Notes: a model not told the origin generated them from the sequence alone. Positions 36,407 to 44,778 are shown, counted from the first letter of the stretch. The stretch: 64,000 bases of DNA from an uncultured Spirochaetaceae bacterium (GCA_944392975.1 CALXYN010000004.1:1-64000); one strand, 5' to 3'. Program-made: numbers and translations.

Positions 36407-37159
36407 ATGGATTTTCTCAGAAAGACTGTTGTTATTACGGGAGCAGCATCGGGAATAGGCTTTTTATGCTCTAAGAATTTCGCAGAAAATGGTGCAAATA
36501 TTGCGATGCTTGATGTAAATACTGAAAATTTGGGTAATAAAGTTAATGAGCTGAGAGCTCTTAGTTATGATGCCATTGGTGTTGCTGTCGATATCAGGAA
36601 TTATGGTCAGATTGTAGAAGCCAGGGAAAAGATAATTAATGAATTTGGAAGCATTGATATCGTTGTCAACTGTGCCGGTGGTTCATCAAAGCGAATTTGG
36701 AAATGTGATGATGAATTTATCAATGTTCCAATTGAGGTTTTTGATTGGGGCATTGATGTTAATCTCAAAGGTCCCTTTTATGTTGCTCATGCAATGATGA
36801 AGCAAATGGTTGCGCAAAAAAGTGGAGTGATCGTGAATATTGGATCAATCACGGGCGAGGAAGGATGTCCCTCCGCCATAGATTATTCTGCAGCAAAAAG
36901 CGGAGTTATGTATGGCATGACGAAATCACTGGCCTTGTATGGGGCGCAATATGGAATAAGAGTCTGCTGCGTATCCCCTGGCCCTGTCCTGACCAGAGCC
37001 GCAATGAGCAATATGTCTACGCTTGTTGGCCGTGCTGCAGATCCACAGGAGATAGTCGACTTAATCTTGTATGTTGCTTCTGAGAAGGGCGCATTCATCA
37101 CAGGTACGAATTATCTGATTGATGGTGGCAGAAACATCATGAGGATAAAGAAGGGGTAA
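36407..37159 (+). CDS. Short-chain dehydrogenase/reductase
   Basis: About 250 residues, Rossmann fold. The NAD(P) motif TGAASGIG sits near residue 13, NCAGG follows, and the catalytic YSAAK is near 162. The C-terminal INYLIDGG-type end is normal. AGGTGA five bases before the ATG at 36407 decides the start over the GTG at 36398. It is the first gene of the putative cyclic-acid operon, where it could oxidise or reduce a ring hydroxyl. TTGACA at 36357 may be part of its promoter. Confidence 0.9.
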   Translation: MDFLRKTVVITGAASGIGFLCSKNFAENGANIAMLDVNTENLGNKVNELRALSYDAIGVAVDIRNYGQIVEAREKIINEFGSIDIVVNCAGGSSKRIWKCDDEFINVPIEVFDWGIDVNLKGPFYVAHAMMKQMVAQKSGVIVNIGSITGEEGCPSAIDYSAAKSGVMYGMTKSLALYGAQYGIRVCCVSPGPVLTRAAMSNMSTLVGRAADPQEIVDLILYVASEKGAFITGTNYLIDGGRNIMRIKKG

Positions 37160-37162
37160 GAC

Positions 37163-37948
37163 ATGGAAGTGAAGCCGACATTCCTTAACCAGCAGAATCC
37201 TATATTATGTGCGATAACCGAATGCAGTGATCCAGAATCCATAATATCAGATATGTGCAATTCATTTGATGATGGCGCAGATGCCTTTGCCATCGAAATG
37301 GATCACATGAATGATGATGATAAGACTCTTTCAAAATTGAGGTACATCTTTTCCTTCGCAGGAAGAAAGCCGATATATGTTACGAATTATCGGCAAAATA
37401 AAAATTCTGGAAAAACCGATGAAGAGCTTGTGGCTGAATTATTGGTTGCCCTGGAAGCTGGGGCGACTTTGATTGATGTCATGGGAGATCTGTATGATCC
37501 GCACCCACTTGAGTTGAGCTTTGATGAAAAAGCTGTAGAAAGGCAGATGAAGCTGATTGATCTGATACATGAGAGGGGCGGAGAAGTGTTGATGTCATCT
37601 CATGCAAAAACCTTTCTTGAAGAAGCAAAGGTCATTGAGTTTGCCTTGGCTCAAGCCAGCAGGGGGGCGGATATATCCAAGGTCGTGACATGGGCAGATG
37701 ACTATGATGAGCTTTTGGAGAATCTTAGGACGTCCGTGCATCTGAAAGAAAGGCTTGATATTCCATTCCTATTCCTTTCCTGTGGGAAATGTTGCCGTAT
37801 ACAGCGTATCACGGGATATATGTATGGTTCCTCGATTGTACTAAGTGTTCCGAAATATGCGGATATAACATCTAGGTGGCAGCCTACTGTTCGAGCTATG
37901 AGGGCCGTTCTTTCCAATACGAACTGGAGTATGTACAGGGATGAGTGA
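37163..37948 (+). CDS. Divergent type I 3-dehydroquinate dehydratase-like enzyme
   Basis: A 261-residue TIM-barrel protein resembling AroD, which dehydrates 3-dehydroquinate through a lysine Schiff base. The catalytic His (MSSHAK, residue 147) and the Schiff-base Lys (GADISKVV, residue 173) are conserved at nearly the same spacing as in E. coli (143/170). The YRQNK motif keeps Arg77, but the position of E. coli Glu86 is Asn81. The APGQ substrate-lid sequence is replaced by a DITSRWQ region. A related but different substrate is therefore likely. It is translated between an SDR and TRAP genes, which suggests catabolism rather than the biosynthetic shikimate pathway. Confidence 0.75.
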   Translation: MEVKPTFLNQQNPILCAITECSDPESIISDMCNSFDDGADAFAIEMDHMNDDDKTLSKLRYIFSFAGRKPIYVTNYRQNKNSGKTDEELVAELLVALEAGATLIDVMGDLYDPHPLELSFDEKAVERQMKLIDLIHERGGEVLMSSHAKTFLEEAKVIEFALAQASRGADISKVVTWADDYDELLENLRTSVHLKERLDIPFLFLSCGKCCRIQRITGYMYGSSIVLSVPKYADITSRWQPTVRAMRAVLSNTNWSMYRDE

Positions 37949-37961
37949 AAAGGAGCTGAGA

Positions 37962-38498
37962 ATGAAGAAGAAGCTAGTTTTTCTAATAAGGAATTGGGAG
38001 GATATTCTTGCTGCAATATTTCTCTCTGTGATGGTTCTTACCGCCATATTCAATGTTTTTACAAGATATATTCTTAATTATCCATTCACATGGGCTGAGG
38101 AACTTGAATGTATCTGTTTGGTATGGGCGACATTCACGTCAGCCGCTGCTGCCTATAAGAAGAATATGCATTATGGCATGGACTTTCTTGTAGATAGGCT
38201 TCCGATGAAATCAAAAATCCTGCTTAGGAGGATAATAGTATTTATCAGCATCTTTTTCTTTGCTTTCCTTTTGTATCTATCAATTATTTTTATTGGACAA
38301 GTTACAAAAACTACTATTTTCTTCCGTCTTAGCTATAAATATATTGATTCAGCAGCGATAGCTGGTTTTTTGAGTATGGAAATTTATTCGATCCTTTATT
38401 TCATCGAATCATTCACGCATCCAGAAAGATTTGCAGCAAGGTACATCGCTGCTTATGAAGAAGATCAGGTAGAAAGCATTGAAGGAGGCAACTCATGA
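37962..38498 (+). CDS. TRAP transporter small permease (DctQ)
   Basis: About 178 residues with four hydrophobic helices. The typical WAEELECICLVWATF motif is near residue 48. AGGAG upstream of the ATG at 37962 supports that start; the ATG at 37941 overlaps the preceding gene. It ends overlapping dctM by four bases. With dctM and the distant dctP it forms a Na+-driven importer for a carboxylated substrate. Confidence 0.9.
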   Translation: MKKKLVFLIRNWEDILAAIFLSVMVLTAIFNVFTRYILNYPFTWAEELECICLVWATFTSAAAAYKKNMHYGMDFLVDRLPMKSKILLRRIIVFISIFFFAFLLYLSIIFIGQVTKTTIFFRLSYKYIDSAAIAGFLSMEIYSILYFIESFTHPERFAARYIAAYEEDQVESIEGGNS

Positions 38499-39784
38499 CG
38501 TTATATCCTGTTGTTTTGTTATTCCTTTTATTTGGAGCAGGTGTTCCTGTAGCAATTGCTCTAGTCATGTGCTTGATAGGGTATTTCTTATCTGATCCTT
38601 ATATTTCGGCAACCGTGATTATCCAGAGGATGGTTGCCAATGTGGAGAATCCTTCTATGATGGCTGCTCCGATGTTCATAATCGCAGGATCCATCATGAG
38701 CCAGAGCGGTGTGACGAGCCGCCTGATGGATTTAGCTGATTGCTTTGTCGGAAGCCTTCGAGGTGGACTCGGACATGTCAATATACTTCTGTCTACTATG
38801 ATGGGAGGGATATCTGGTTCCGGAGCAGCCGATGCCGCATCGGATTGCAAGATTTTGGTTCCGGAGATGGCTAAGCGTGGATATTCGAAAGCTTACAGCG
38901 CGGCTGTCACAGCTGCTTCTGCAGTGATAACTCCGATAATTCCTCCAGGAGTCGGTCTTGTCATATTCGCAGCTCTTTGCGAAGTCTCTGTTGGTAAGCT
39001 CTTCTGTAGTGGGTATGTCCCCGGAATAATGATGTGCATTGGCATGATGATTTGGAATAGTATCTGGGCAAAGAAGAATGGCATACAGAAGACACGGGAT
39101 AGGATTGCTGATAAGAAAGAGATTTGGAAGGCCTTGAAGGAATCTGCATGGGCCTTGGTTATCCCATTCGTTCTTATATTAGGACTCAGAGCTGGAGCAT
39201 TTACTGCTGTTGAAGGTGGTGCGATAATCGCCCTTTATTCCGTATTTGTCGGCAAATTCATCTATAAGGAGCTGAGATTCAGGGATTTGCCAAAAATAAT
39301 GTTTGAATCTGTACTTTCCATCGGCCCCGTTATGCTCGTACTCTGCGGAGCAAACGTATTCAGTTATTATCTTAGCTGGGAACGTGTACCGCAGGCTATT
39401 ACGGCGGCTGTTGCAGATTTGAGTGCAAATAGGATCTTGTTTCTTCTGATAATCGATGCAATGATGTTAATCCTCGGCATGTTCCTTGATGGCATGGCTT
39501 GCATGATGATTGTTGCTCCTCTGCTTGCTCCTGTAGCGACAGCCTTGGGTGTGAATCTAATTCATTTCGGTATTGTGATGTGCCTGTGTACGGCAATCGG
39601 CGCAATAACTCCGCCGTTTGGTACTTACATATTCCTTGTGTCCGGGGCTATCAAGGTAAGGACAGCTGAGGTATGCAAGCAGCTTGTCCCATTCATAATC
39701 ATATGTGTGATCGTACTGTTGCTTATCACGATATTCCCGGATCTTACGTTGATTATACCGAAGCTGGTCTATGGATCTGTTTGA
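38495..39784 (+). CDS. TRAP transporter large permease (DctM)
   Basis: A 429-residue polytopic protein. It has features of the DctM elevator-type transporter, including the helical-hairpin regions MMGGISGSGAADAA and ITPIIPPGVGL. The second set is in the C-terminal half (GAITPPFGTYIFLVSG), together with FLDGMACMMIVAPLLAPV. It overlaps dctQ by four bases (ATGA), so translation is coupled. Confidence 0.94.
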   Translation: MTLYPVVLLFLLFGAGVPVAIALVMCLIGYFLSDPYISATVIIQRMVANVENPSMMAAPMFIIAGSIMSQSGVTSRLMDLADCFVGSLRGGLGHVNILLSTMMGGISGSGAADAASDCKILVPEMAKRGYSKAYSAAVTAASAVITPIIPPGVGLVIFAALCEVSVGKLFCSGYVPGIMMCIGMMIWNSIWAKKNGIQKTRDRIADKKEIWKALKESAWALVIPFVLILGLRAGAFTAVEGGAIIALYSVFVGKFIYKELRFRDLPKIMFESVLSIGPVMLVLCGANVFSYYLSWERVPQAITAAVADLSANRILFLLIIDAMMLILGMFLDGMACMMIVAPLLAPVATALGVNLIHFGIVMCLCTAIGAITPPFGTYIFLVSGAIKVRTAEVCKQLVPFIIICVIVLLLITIFPDLTLIIPKLVYGSV

Positions 39785-39797
39785 TTAGGAGAGTGTT

Positions 39798-40793
39798 ATG
39801 AAAGCGATTCTTATAAAGGATGATGAGAGGCGGAGCCTTATATGGACGAATGTTCCTGATCCATGTATCGGGTCTGACGAGATACTCATTGAGATACATG
39901 CTGCAGCATTGAACAGGGCTGATTTGATGCAGCGAGCAGGTGATTATCCTCCTCCTGAAGGATGTCCTGAATGGATGGGACTGGAAGTCGCGGGGGTAAT
40001 CGTTGCAATAGGTGATGTGGCTGAATCGGAGTCACAATGGAAGATCGGCGATAAAGTATGTGCCTTACTTGGTGGTGGAGGATACGCTGAATATGTCGCT
40101 GTCAGATATGACATGGCCATGCCTGTTCCTTCGAACTGTTCTATGATACAGGCGGCTGCTATTCCTGAAGCTTTTGCCACGTCTTATTTGAACTTGTTTA
40201 TCGAGGGTAATGCAAAAGATGGCGAAACATTGCTGATGAATGCTGGAGCAAGTGGTCTTGCCAGTGTCCTAATCCCTATGGCAAAGGCTTTTGGATTGAG
40301 AGTGATCACCACTGTACTTACACAGAAGATTGCTGATTCCCTCGGACATCTTAATGCCGACCGTGTCATAGTGACGGAGAAGGAAAGCATAGCAGATGTC
40401 ATGAAGAGAGAACTAGCGGCTGGCCATGGTGTAGATATTGCGATTGATTGTCTAGGAGGTCCCGCTGTCTCGGAGTGTCTTCCTTATATGGAAAGAGATG
40501 GTAGATGGATAATCATAGCGACATTGGCTGGTGATGAGGCCCTGATTGATATGAAGCTTATGTATAAGCATTCATTGCGGATCATTGGAAATACTCTTAG
40601 GGCTAGGACTCCTGCGATGAAGGCTAGAATACTCTCAGCTCTTGTTCGTGATGTTTGGCCTAAGGTAGTAAGGGGTGAAGTTATGCCAACAATCTATAAG
40701 ACATTCCCTATTGAACAGGCAGAGGAAGCCCAGGCAATCCTCCAGCGTGGCGAGAATGTCGGTAAGGTCGTACTTGTCGTGAAGGAGAAATAA
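39798..40793 (+). CDS. Zinc-independent MDR-family NAD(P)H oxidoreductase (quinone reductase-like)
   Basis: A 331-residue medium-chain reductase. It lacks the structural-zinc cysteines and follows the quinone-oxidoreductase/PIG3 pattern: ALNRADLMQRAGDYPPPEG near residue 41 and NADPH motif MNAGASGLASVLIPMAKA near 147. Members reduce quinones or activated double bonds. In this operon it could reduce an enone or enoyl product formed by the dehydratase-like enzyme, which is inference. A spaced GGAG precedes the ATG. Confidence 0.88.
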   Translation: MKAILIKDDERRSLIWTNVPDPCIGSDEILIEIHAAALNRADLMQRAGDYPPPEGCPEWMGLEVAGVIVAIGDVAESESQWKIGDKVCALLGGGGYAEYVAVRYDMAMPVPSNCSMIQAAAIPEAFATSYLNLFIEGNAKDGETLLMNAGASGLASVLIPMAKAFGLRVITTVLTQKIADSLGHLNADRVIVTEKESIADVMKRELAAGHGVDIAIDCLGGPAVSECLPYMERDGRWIIIATLAGDEALIDMKLMYKHSLRIIGNTLRARTPAMKARILSALVRDVWPKVVRGEVMPTIYKTFPIEQAEEAQAILQRGENVGKVVLVVKEK

Positions 40794-41528
40794 TTGGATG
40801 GATTTACAGATAAGACTGCGGTGATAACTGGAGCTGCTGCCGGTATAGGACTTGCTACTGCAAGGATGCTCTTTGATTTCGGCGCACATGTCATGCTGAT
40901 TGATATAGATGAATCTATGGCTGAAGCTGCGGCGGAAGCGATAGATCCTTCTGGGGATGCAGCTAAGGCATATCGCTGTGATATAAGCGATGAGGATTCA
41001 GTAAGGAGAGTATTCTGTGATATCAGGGAGAAGTCAATATCTGTCGATATACTTGTGAATAATGCAGCAATCTGGCGGACTGGTAATGCTGAGTTCATAT
41101 ATTCCGATTCCTATAATTGGAAAAGGAAGATAGGTGTTAACATCCTAGGGACCATGTATTGTACTCATGCTGCGTTAAGAGGAATGACCGATAGAGGCTG
41201 GGGGCGGATAATCAATGTGTCATCCGTTGCAGGAATATATGGTATTCCTTACATGTCAGATTATTCGATGACCAAAGGAGCTATAGACAGCTTTACGAAG
41301 GCTGTTGCCAAGGAGGTTGCTGCCTTTGGGGTCACAGTCAATGCAGTTGCTCCTGGAAATGTTAACAGCGATGGTTCGAAGGAGCATGAGAGAGAGGATC
41401 TTTCATTCATACCGCATTCCTGTCGTCCAGAGGATGTCAATGAGTTGATCTGCTTTCTTGCAAGTAATCAGGCTGGATATATTACAGGGCAGGTAATCCA
41501 GATAGATGGATGTCGTAAGAAGGTATAA
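40794..41528 (+). CDS. Short-chain dehydrogenase/reductase
   Basis: A 244-residue SDR with TGAAAGIG near residue 11, NNAAIW near 86 and catalytic YSMTK near 155. The start codon is TTG directly after the TAA of the previous gene, supported by AAGGAG six bases upstream. The nearby ATG at 40798 is out of frame. It is the second SDR of the operon, paralogous to the one at 36407 but clearly different in sequence. Confidence 0.9.
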   Translation: MDGFTDKTAVITGAAAGIGLATARMLFDFGAHVMLIDIDESMAEAAAEAIDPSGDAAKAYRCDISDEDSVRRVFCDIREKSISVDILVNNAAIWRTGNAEFIYSDSYNWKRKIGVNILGTMYCTHAALRGMTDRGWGRIINVSSVAGIYGIPYMSDYSMTKGAIDSFTKAVAKEVAAFGVTVNAVAPGNVNSDGSKEHEREDLSFIPHSCRPEDVNELICFLASNQAGYITGQVIQIDGCRKKV

Positions 41529-41570
41529 AGCATCTTGTATCAACAGGATATTCGAAAAAAGGAGAAAGAA

Positions 41571-42575
41571 ATGAAGAAAGTGCTTACTGTCTTGGCAGTA
41601 CTCATGATGTTTGTGAGTATTGTATTCGCAAGTGGTTCTGCAGAAGGAGATGGCCCTAAGGTCACGACTCTTAAGATCTCTATCTCAGAGACTCCTGCAG
41701 ATATCAAGGCCCAGCTCATAAACGATATGATAAAGGAGATGGAGGAACTCAGCGGAGGAGAACTTAAGTTTGAGCTTTATTGCTCGAACGAGCTTGGGTC
41801 ATTGGGTGATGTTGTCGAGCAGACTAAGATCGGTGCGAATATCATCTCTGGAACTTCTGGTGATTTCTATGCTACTTATGGAGCTCCGGACATCATGGCA
41901 ACGGCCCTGCCTTATGTCATAAAGACCGCCGATGAATGTGAAAACCTTAACAGTTCTGATCTATTCAAGGAATGGGCGGATGCGATTGAGGCTGAATCGG
42001 GACTTAAGCTGTTTAATATCGGATGGTGTTCTACTCCTAGAGATATCATATCGATAAAGCCGATAAATAGTGTTGAAGACCTTTCGGGATTCAAGATCAG
42101 GATACCCGGAGCTGCAATGGATGCATTCTTTTCTGCTCTTGATGCATCTACGATGTCAATGGCCTTCTCGGATGTCTATACGAGTATGCAGCAAGGTATG
42201 ATTGATGGGGCAGAGGCTGGCATATCTGGGCTGTATTCGTATTCTCTTCAAGAAGTCGGAAAGTATGTATTCATGTCTGAGCATTCGCTTGCTCCTGCTG
42301 TATGGTCTATGAGTTCGGCTGTATGGAATAGCCTTTCTGAGGAAAATCAGAAGATACTCGTGGAAACATTTGAGAAGTATAGCCGGCTTTATGCAGAGAA
42401 AGGGCTTGAGCTTCAGCAGGAGTATATCGACAAGATGACATCTGAAGGTGTTACATTCATTTATCCATCAGAGTCCGACAAGGTTGCAATGGCTGATGCT
42501 GCAGTAAAGGCTATAGCGTCATTTCCTGAGTTGTCTGAAGGACTTTCCGATAGGATTGCGGAAGCAATAGAATAA
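41571..42575 (+). CDS. TRAP transporter solute-binding protein (DctP)
   Basis: About 334 residues with a signal peptide ending around VFASGSAEG. The TRAP P-subunit fold is recognisable from ELGSLGDVVEQTKIGANI and VEDLSGFKIRIP, where the conserved Arg contacts the substrate carboxylate. DVYTSMQQGMIDGAE is the family's most conserved stretch. AAGGAGAAAGAA precedes the ATG at 41571, and the earlier in-frame start at 41535 has no site. It captures a carboxylated compound for DctQM, which lies upstream. Confidence 0.93.
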   Translation: MKKVLTVLAVLMMFVSIVFASGSAEGDGPKVTTLKISISETPADIKAQLINDMIKEMEELSGGELKFELYCSNELGSLGDVVEQTKIGANIISGTSGDFYATYGAPDIMATALPYVIKTADECENLNSSDLFKEWADAIEAESGLKLFNIGWCSTPRDIISIKPINSVEDLSGFKIRIPGAAMDAFFSALDASTMSMAFSDVYTSMQQGMIDGAEAGISGLYSYSLQEVGKYVFMSEHSLAPAVWSMSSAVWNSLSEENQKILVETFEKYSRLYAEKGLELQQEYIDKMTSEGVTFIYPSESDKVAMADAAVKAIASFPELSEGLSDRIAEAIE

Positions 42576-42604
42576 TCTCATTGTCAGCTTGACTTATTAT
42601 TCTG

Positions 42605-42638
42605 TTGAGGCCGTCGCTAATTCTGCGGCGGCCTTCAA
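42605..42638 (+). terminator. Probable terminator of the TRAP operon
   Basis: AGGCCGTCGC (42608-42617) and GCGGCGGCCT (42625-42634) form a 10-bp stem with one G-T pair and a seven-base loop. It lies 32 bases after the DctP stop. The following sequence is only moderately T-rich. Confidence 0.65.
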
Positions 42639-42741
42639 TATGATGCGATGGCTGAGCGTAGTCAGTGGTTGCATGCGTTTATGCCGGTTCGTAATCAGGT
42701 TTTGTTGTTCTATGTCCGCGGTATGATGATGTGATGCACTT

Positions 42742-43195
42742 TCAGGCTTTCCTGAATATGCCTTCTTCCTGCTTCACTCCCTCATTCATCGCCCTTATGA
42801 CTCCCATGGTCATCGGTACAGACATGAGGAATGTCACGAGGTCTGCAAGCGGCTGGGCTATCTGTATGCCCCAGATGCCGATGAGGGGAGGCAGTATCCA
42901 GACTATCGGTATGAGTATGATCCCCTGGCGGGCAAAGCCCAGTATCGAGGCTCGCCACATCTTCCCTGTCGTCTGCAGCAGCATGTTGCTTATAGTGATC
43001 CATGATGAGAATACGAGCGTGAAGCATCTGAGCCTCAGCGCTATGTCTCCGATCTCTATGACCTCCGCATCCCCCGCCGGAAGAAGCCTACTATCGGGGA
43101 GGCCCAGATGTACTCTATGACCGCGAGGACCAGAAGGACTGCTGACTGTAAGAGCCAGTAAAAAAACGTCCGCATCCCCTTCGTTCCCTTTTCAT
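42742..43195 (-). pseudogene. C-terminal fragment of a second MATE transporter, frameshifted
   Basis: The minus strand encodes the last ~150 residues of a MATE exporter: YWLLQSAVLLVLAVIEYIWA, then GDAEVIEIGDIALRL, then a GKMWRASILGFARQG to SVPMTMGVIRA end. The two parts are in different frames. Joining them needs one extra G in a run of five G near 43077. The front two-thirds of the gene is missing and is replaced by the head of an IS21 transposase. Bases here look richer in G and C than the surrounding genes, suggesting transfer. The left boundary of the fragment is approximate. Confidence 0.8.
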
Positions 43196-43570
43196 ACGCC
43201 TCCAACAGAGAAGAGCATTGAACTGGCTGATGCCATATGGCTTGTATCCGCTTCCCTTGCAGGAATCGACATATTCCTTCCATAACAGCTTCTTCGTCAC
43301 ATGCGGCTTCTTCAGCTCTTCGGCAAGATGGCTGAAATCCGGAGCCTTGTAGGACTGGCTGATCCGCTTCCTTTCCTCATCAGGGAACAGGATCGCCGCA
43401 ATCTCCTGATTCGTTATCTCCTCAGGAACCGGCAATGAAATACCTTTCTCCCTGGCAAGGCCGATGCATTTGCTTACCGTGTTCCTGGAGATGCCGAGAG
43501 CCAGGGCTATCTCCCTCTGCGAATAATCCCCGCTGCAATACAGCCGCAGGATTTCCTTGTAATTGGTCAT
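43196..43570 (-). pseudogene. istA: Truncated IS21-family transposase IstA
   Basis: The first ~125 residues of an IS21 IstA are present (TNYKEILRLYCSGDYSQREI, an HTH with LGISRNTVSKCIGLAREKG, then KKLLWKEYVDSC). A good GAGGAGG ribosome-binding site precedes the ATG at 43570. The DDE catalytic core is missing because the frame runs into the MATE fragment. No istB is present. The element is dead. Confidence 0.85.
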
Positions 43571-43634
43571 CGTTGACCTCCTCTTTTGGATTTGCACTTT
43601 CGTGCATATCTTGAGGATAAGTCCTCGATTAAAA

Positions 43635-43685
43635 TGGCTCACTCTAAATCGGTCTCTGGCTCAATGCAGTTCGGTCTGATGGCTC
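43635..43685. repeat. IS21-type subterminal repeats
   Basis: TGGCTC recurs at 43635-43640, 43657-43662 and 43680-43685, spaced by 22 and 23 bases. Each of the first two is followed about 8 bases later by TCGGTCT. They are probable transposase-binding repeats of the element end. Confidence 0.6.
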
Positions 43686-43966
43686 TCAACCATCGTTGTA
43701 CTCAAGAGATAAGCAGATTCTATGGAATAGTCATAAAAATGCTCTATGAAGCAGGAGGCAAACATAATAAACCACATGTTCATGTTGAGTATTGAGAGTA
43801 TGAGGCACCTGTTGGCATTGATGGAGAGGTTCTAGCTGGTATATTGCCAGAGAAACAGTATAGACTGGTTGCGGCTTGGCTAACTCTGCATGAAGATGAG
43901 CTTTATGAGGCGTGGAATAATGCTGTTCAGATGAAACAGCTTCCAAAGATAAGACCTTTGAGCTGA
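43679..43966 (+). pseudogene. DUF4160 protein interrupted by one in-frame stop
   Basis: The frame from ATG 43679 reads EISRFYGIVIKMLYEAGG and KPHVHVEY, meets TGA at 43793-43795, and continues in the same frame as EYEAPVGIDGEVLAGILPEK to RPLS-stop at 43966. Together these are a full DUF4160 domain. Homologues have Gly (HxxYGEY) where the TGA lies, so a single GGA to TGA change explains it. The N-terminus overlaps the IS21 end. DUF4160 is commonly paired with DUF2442, as here, in a presumed toxin-antitoxin-like or regulatory module. Confidence 0.8.
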
Positions 43967-43978
43967 GAAGGAGGAAAG

Positions 43979-44272
43979 ATGTATTTTTCAAATGGATTTG
44001 TGTATGGAGGAACTCCGACCGAATTGATGAAGATTACTAAAGTAAAGCCTCTGGATAATATGATGCTTCTTCTGACATTCAATTCTGGAGAACAGCGACT
44101 GTACGATGCTAGCCAGCTCCTTGAGTACCCTGTGTTCCAGCCTTTGAAGGAAAAGGAAGTATTCTCTCATCCTGAGATTGACCATGGGGTTGTCACATGG
44201 CTTGATGGGGAATTGGATATTTCTCCTGAATCCATGTATGAGAACAGCTATCCATATTTAGCAAGGGTGTAG
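43979..44272 (+). CDS. DUF2442 domain protein
   Basis: A 97-residue small protein matching DUF2442: LLLTFNSGEQRLYDASQLLE, PVFQPLKEKEVF, then VVTWLDGELDISPESMYENS. It is intact, 12 bases after the broken DUF4160 gene, with GGAGG before the ATG. Such pairs are frequent in host-associated bacteria and are suspected toxin-antitoxin-like modules, without established function. With the DUF4160 partner broken, this gene may be an orphan. Confidence 0.85.
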   Translation: MYFSNGFVYGGTPTELMKITKVKPLDNMMLLLTFNSGEQRLYDASQLLEYPVFQPLKEKEVFSHPEIDHGVVTWLDGELDISPESMYENSYPYLARV

Positions 44273-44421
44273 AAAAACTATGTAAGATCTGACTGGATTC
44301 GATACGGCTGAATATGTTGGTACTGAATGCATTAGGTTTGGTTTGTTGACATTGATTCTCTTTGCAGTGTTTTGCCGGATTAATCAGCTGATATGGTCCT
44401 GAGGCGATGAAGTGATGAATA

Positions 44422-44763
44422 TCATTGCTCTACTTGTAGGTGCTTCACCTTGATGCTGGATTGTACCTGCTGGTTCGGGCTGTACTTAGATATTGTAGAG
44501 ACGGAAATGAAGGGAGTGATGGTATTGAGAGTTTCTTCTATGGATTTTGAAAATTCTGCCAAGTTCTGTTCAGGTGGCACCCTGTGAAACTCATGATAAA
44601 TTACAGCATCATCATTTACATTTTCAGGGCTTCTCTTATCAATGCTGTCTTTCCTGCACACCTTCTCCCATAAAGAAAAGTATTGTGGGTTTTTACCGCT
44701 GGCAAACTGATTATGAAGTGTATCAAGCTCTGCTTTTCTTCCATCAAACATGACTCTCTCCAT
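44422..44763 (-). pseudogene. N-terminal remnant of a DUF234-type AAA ATPase
   Basis: The frame begins MFDGRKAELDTLHNQFASGK, the usual start of these ATPases. Just after, the expected Walker A region is found in the +1 frame as FLYGRRCAGKTALI (about 44625-44680). The original frame then resumes as AVIYHEFHRVPPEQNLAEFS KSI. Two compensating frameshifts and loss of about 350 C-terminal residues make it non-functional. A 20-bp perfect palindrome lies just upstream. It is part of the accessory graveyard at 42.7-44.8 kb. Confidence 0.7.
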
Positions 44764-44778
44764 AGAAAGAAAATCATT

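Larger units (their letters stand above)
43196..43690 (-). mobile_element. Left-end remnant of an IS21-family insertion sequence
   Basis: It comprises the istA head and about 110 bases of upstream end sequence. The end region contains repeated TGGCTC...TCGGTCT units at 43635, 43657 and 43680 (plus-strand reading), and multiple terminal repeats are characteristic of IS21 ends. The other end and about two-thirds of the element have been deleted. The exact outer end is uncertain. Confidence 0.65.

Noticed and set aside
42742-43195. A second functional MATE transporter
   Set aside because: Only the last third is present, it contains a frameshift, and it is joined to an IS fragment.
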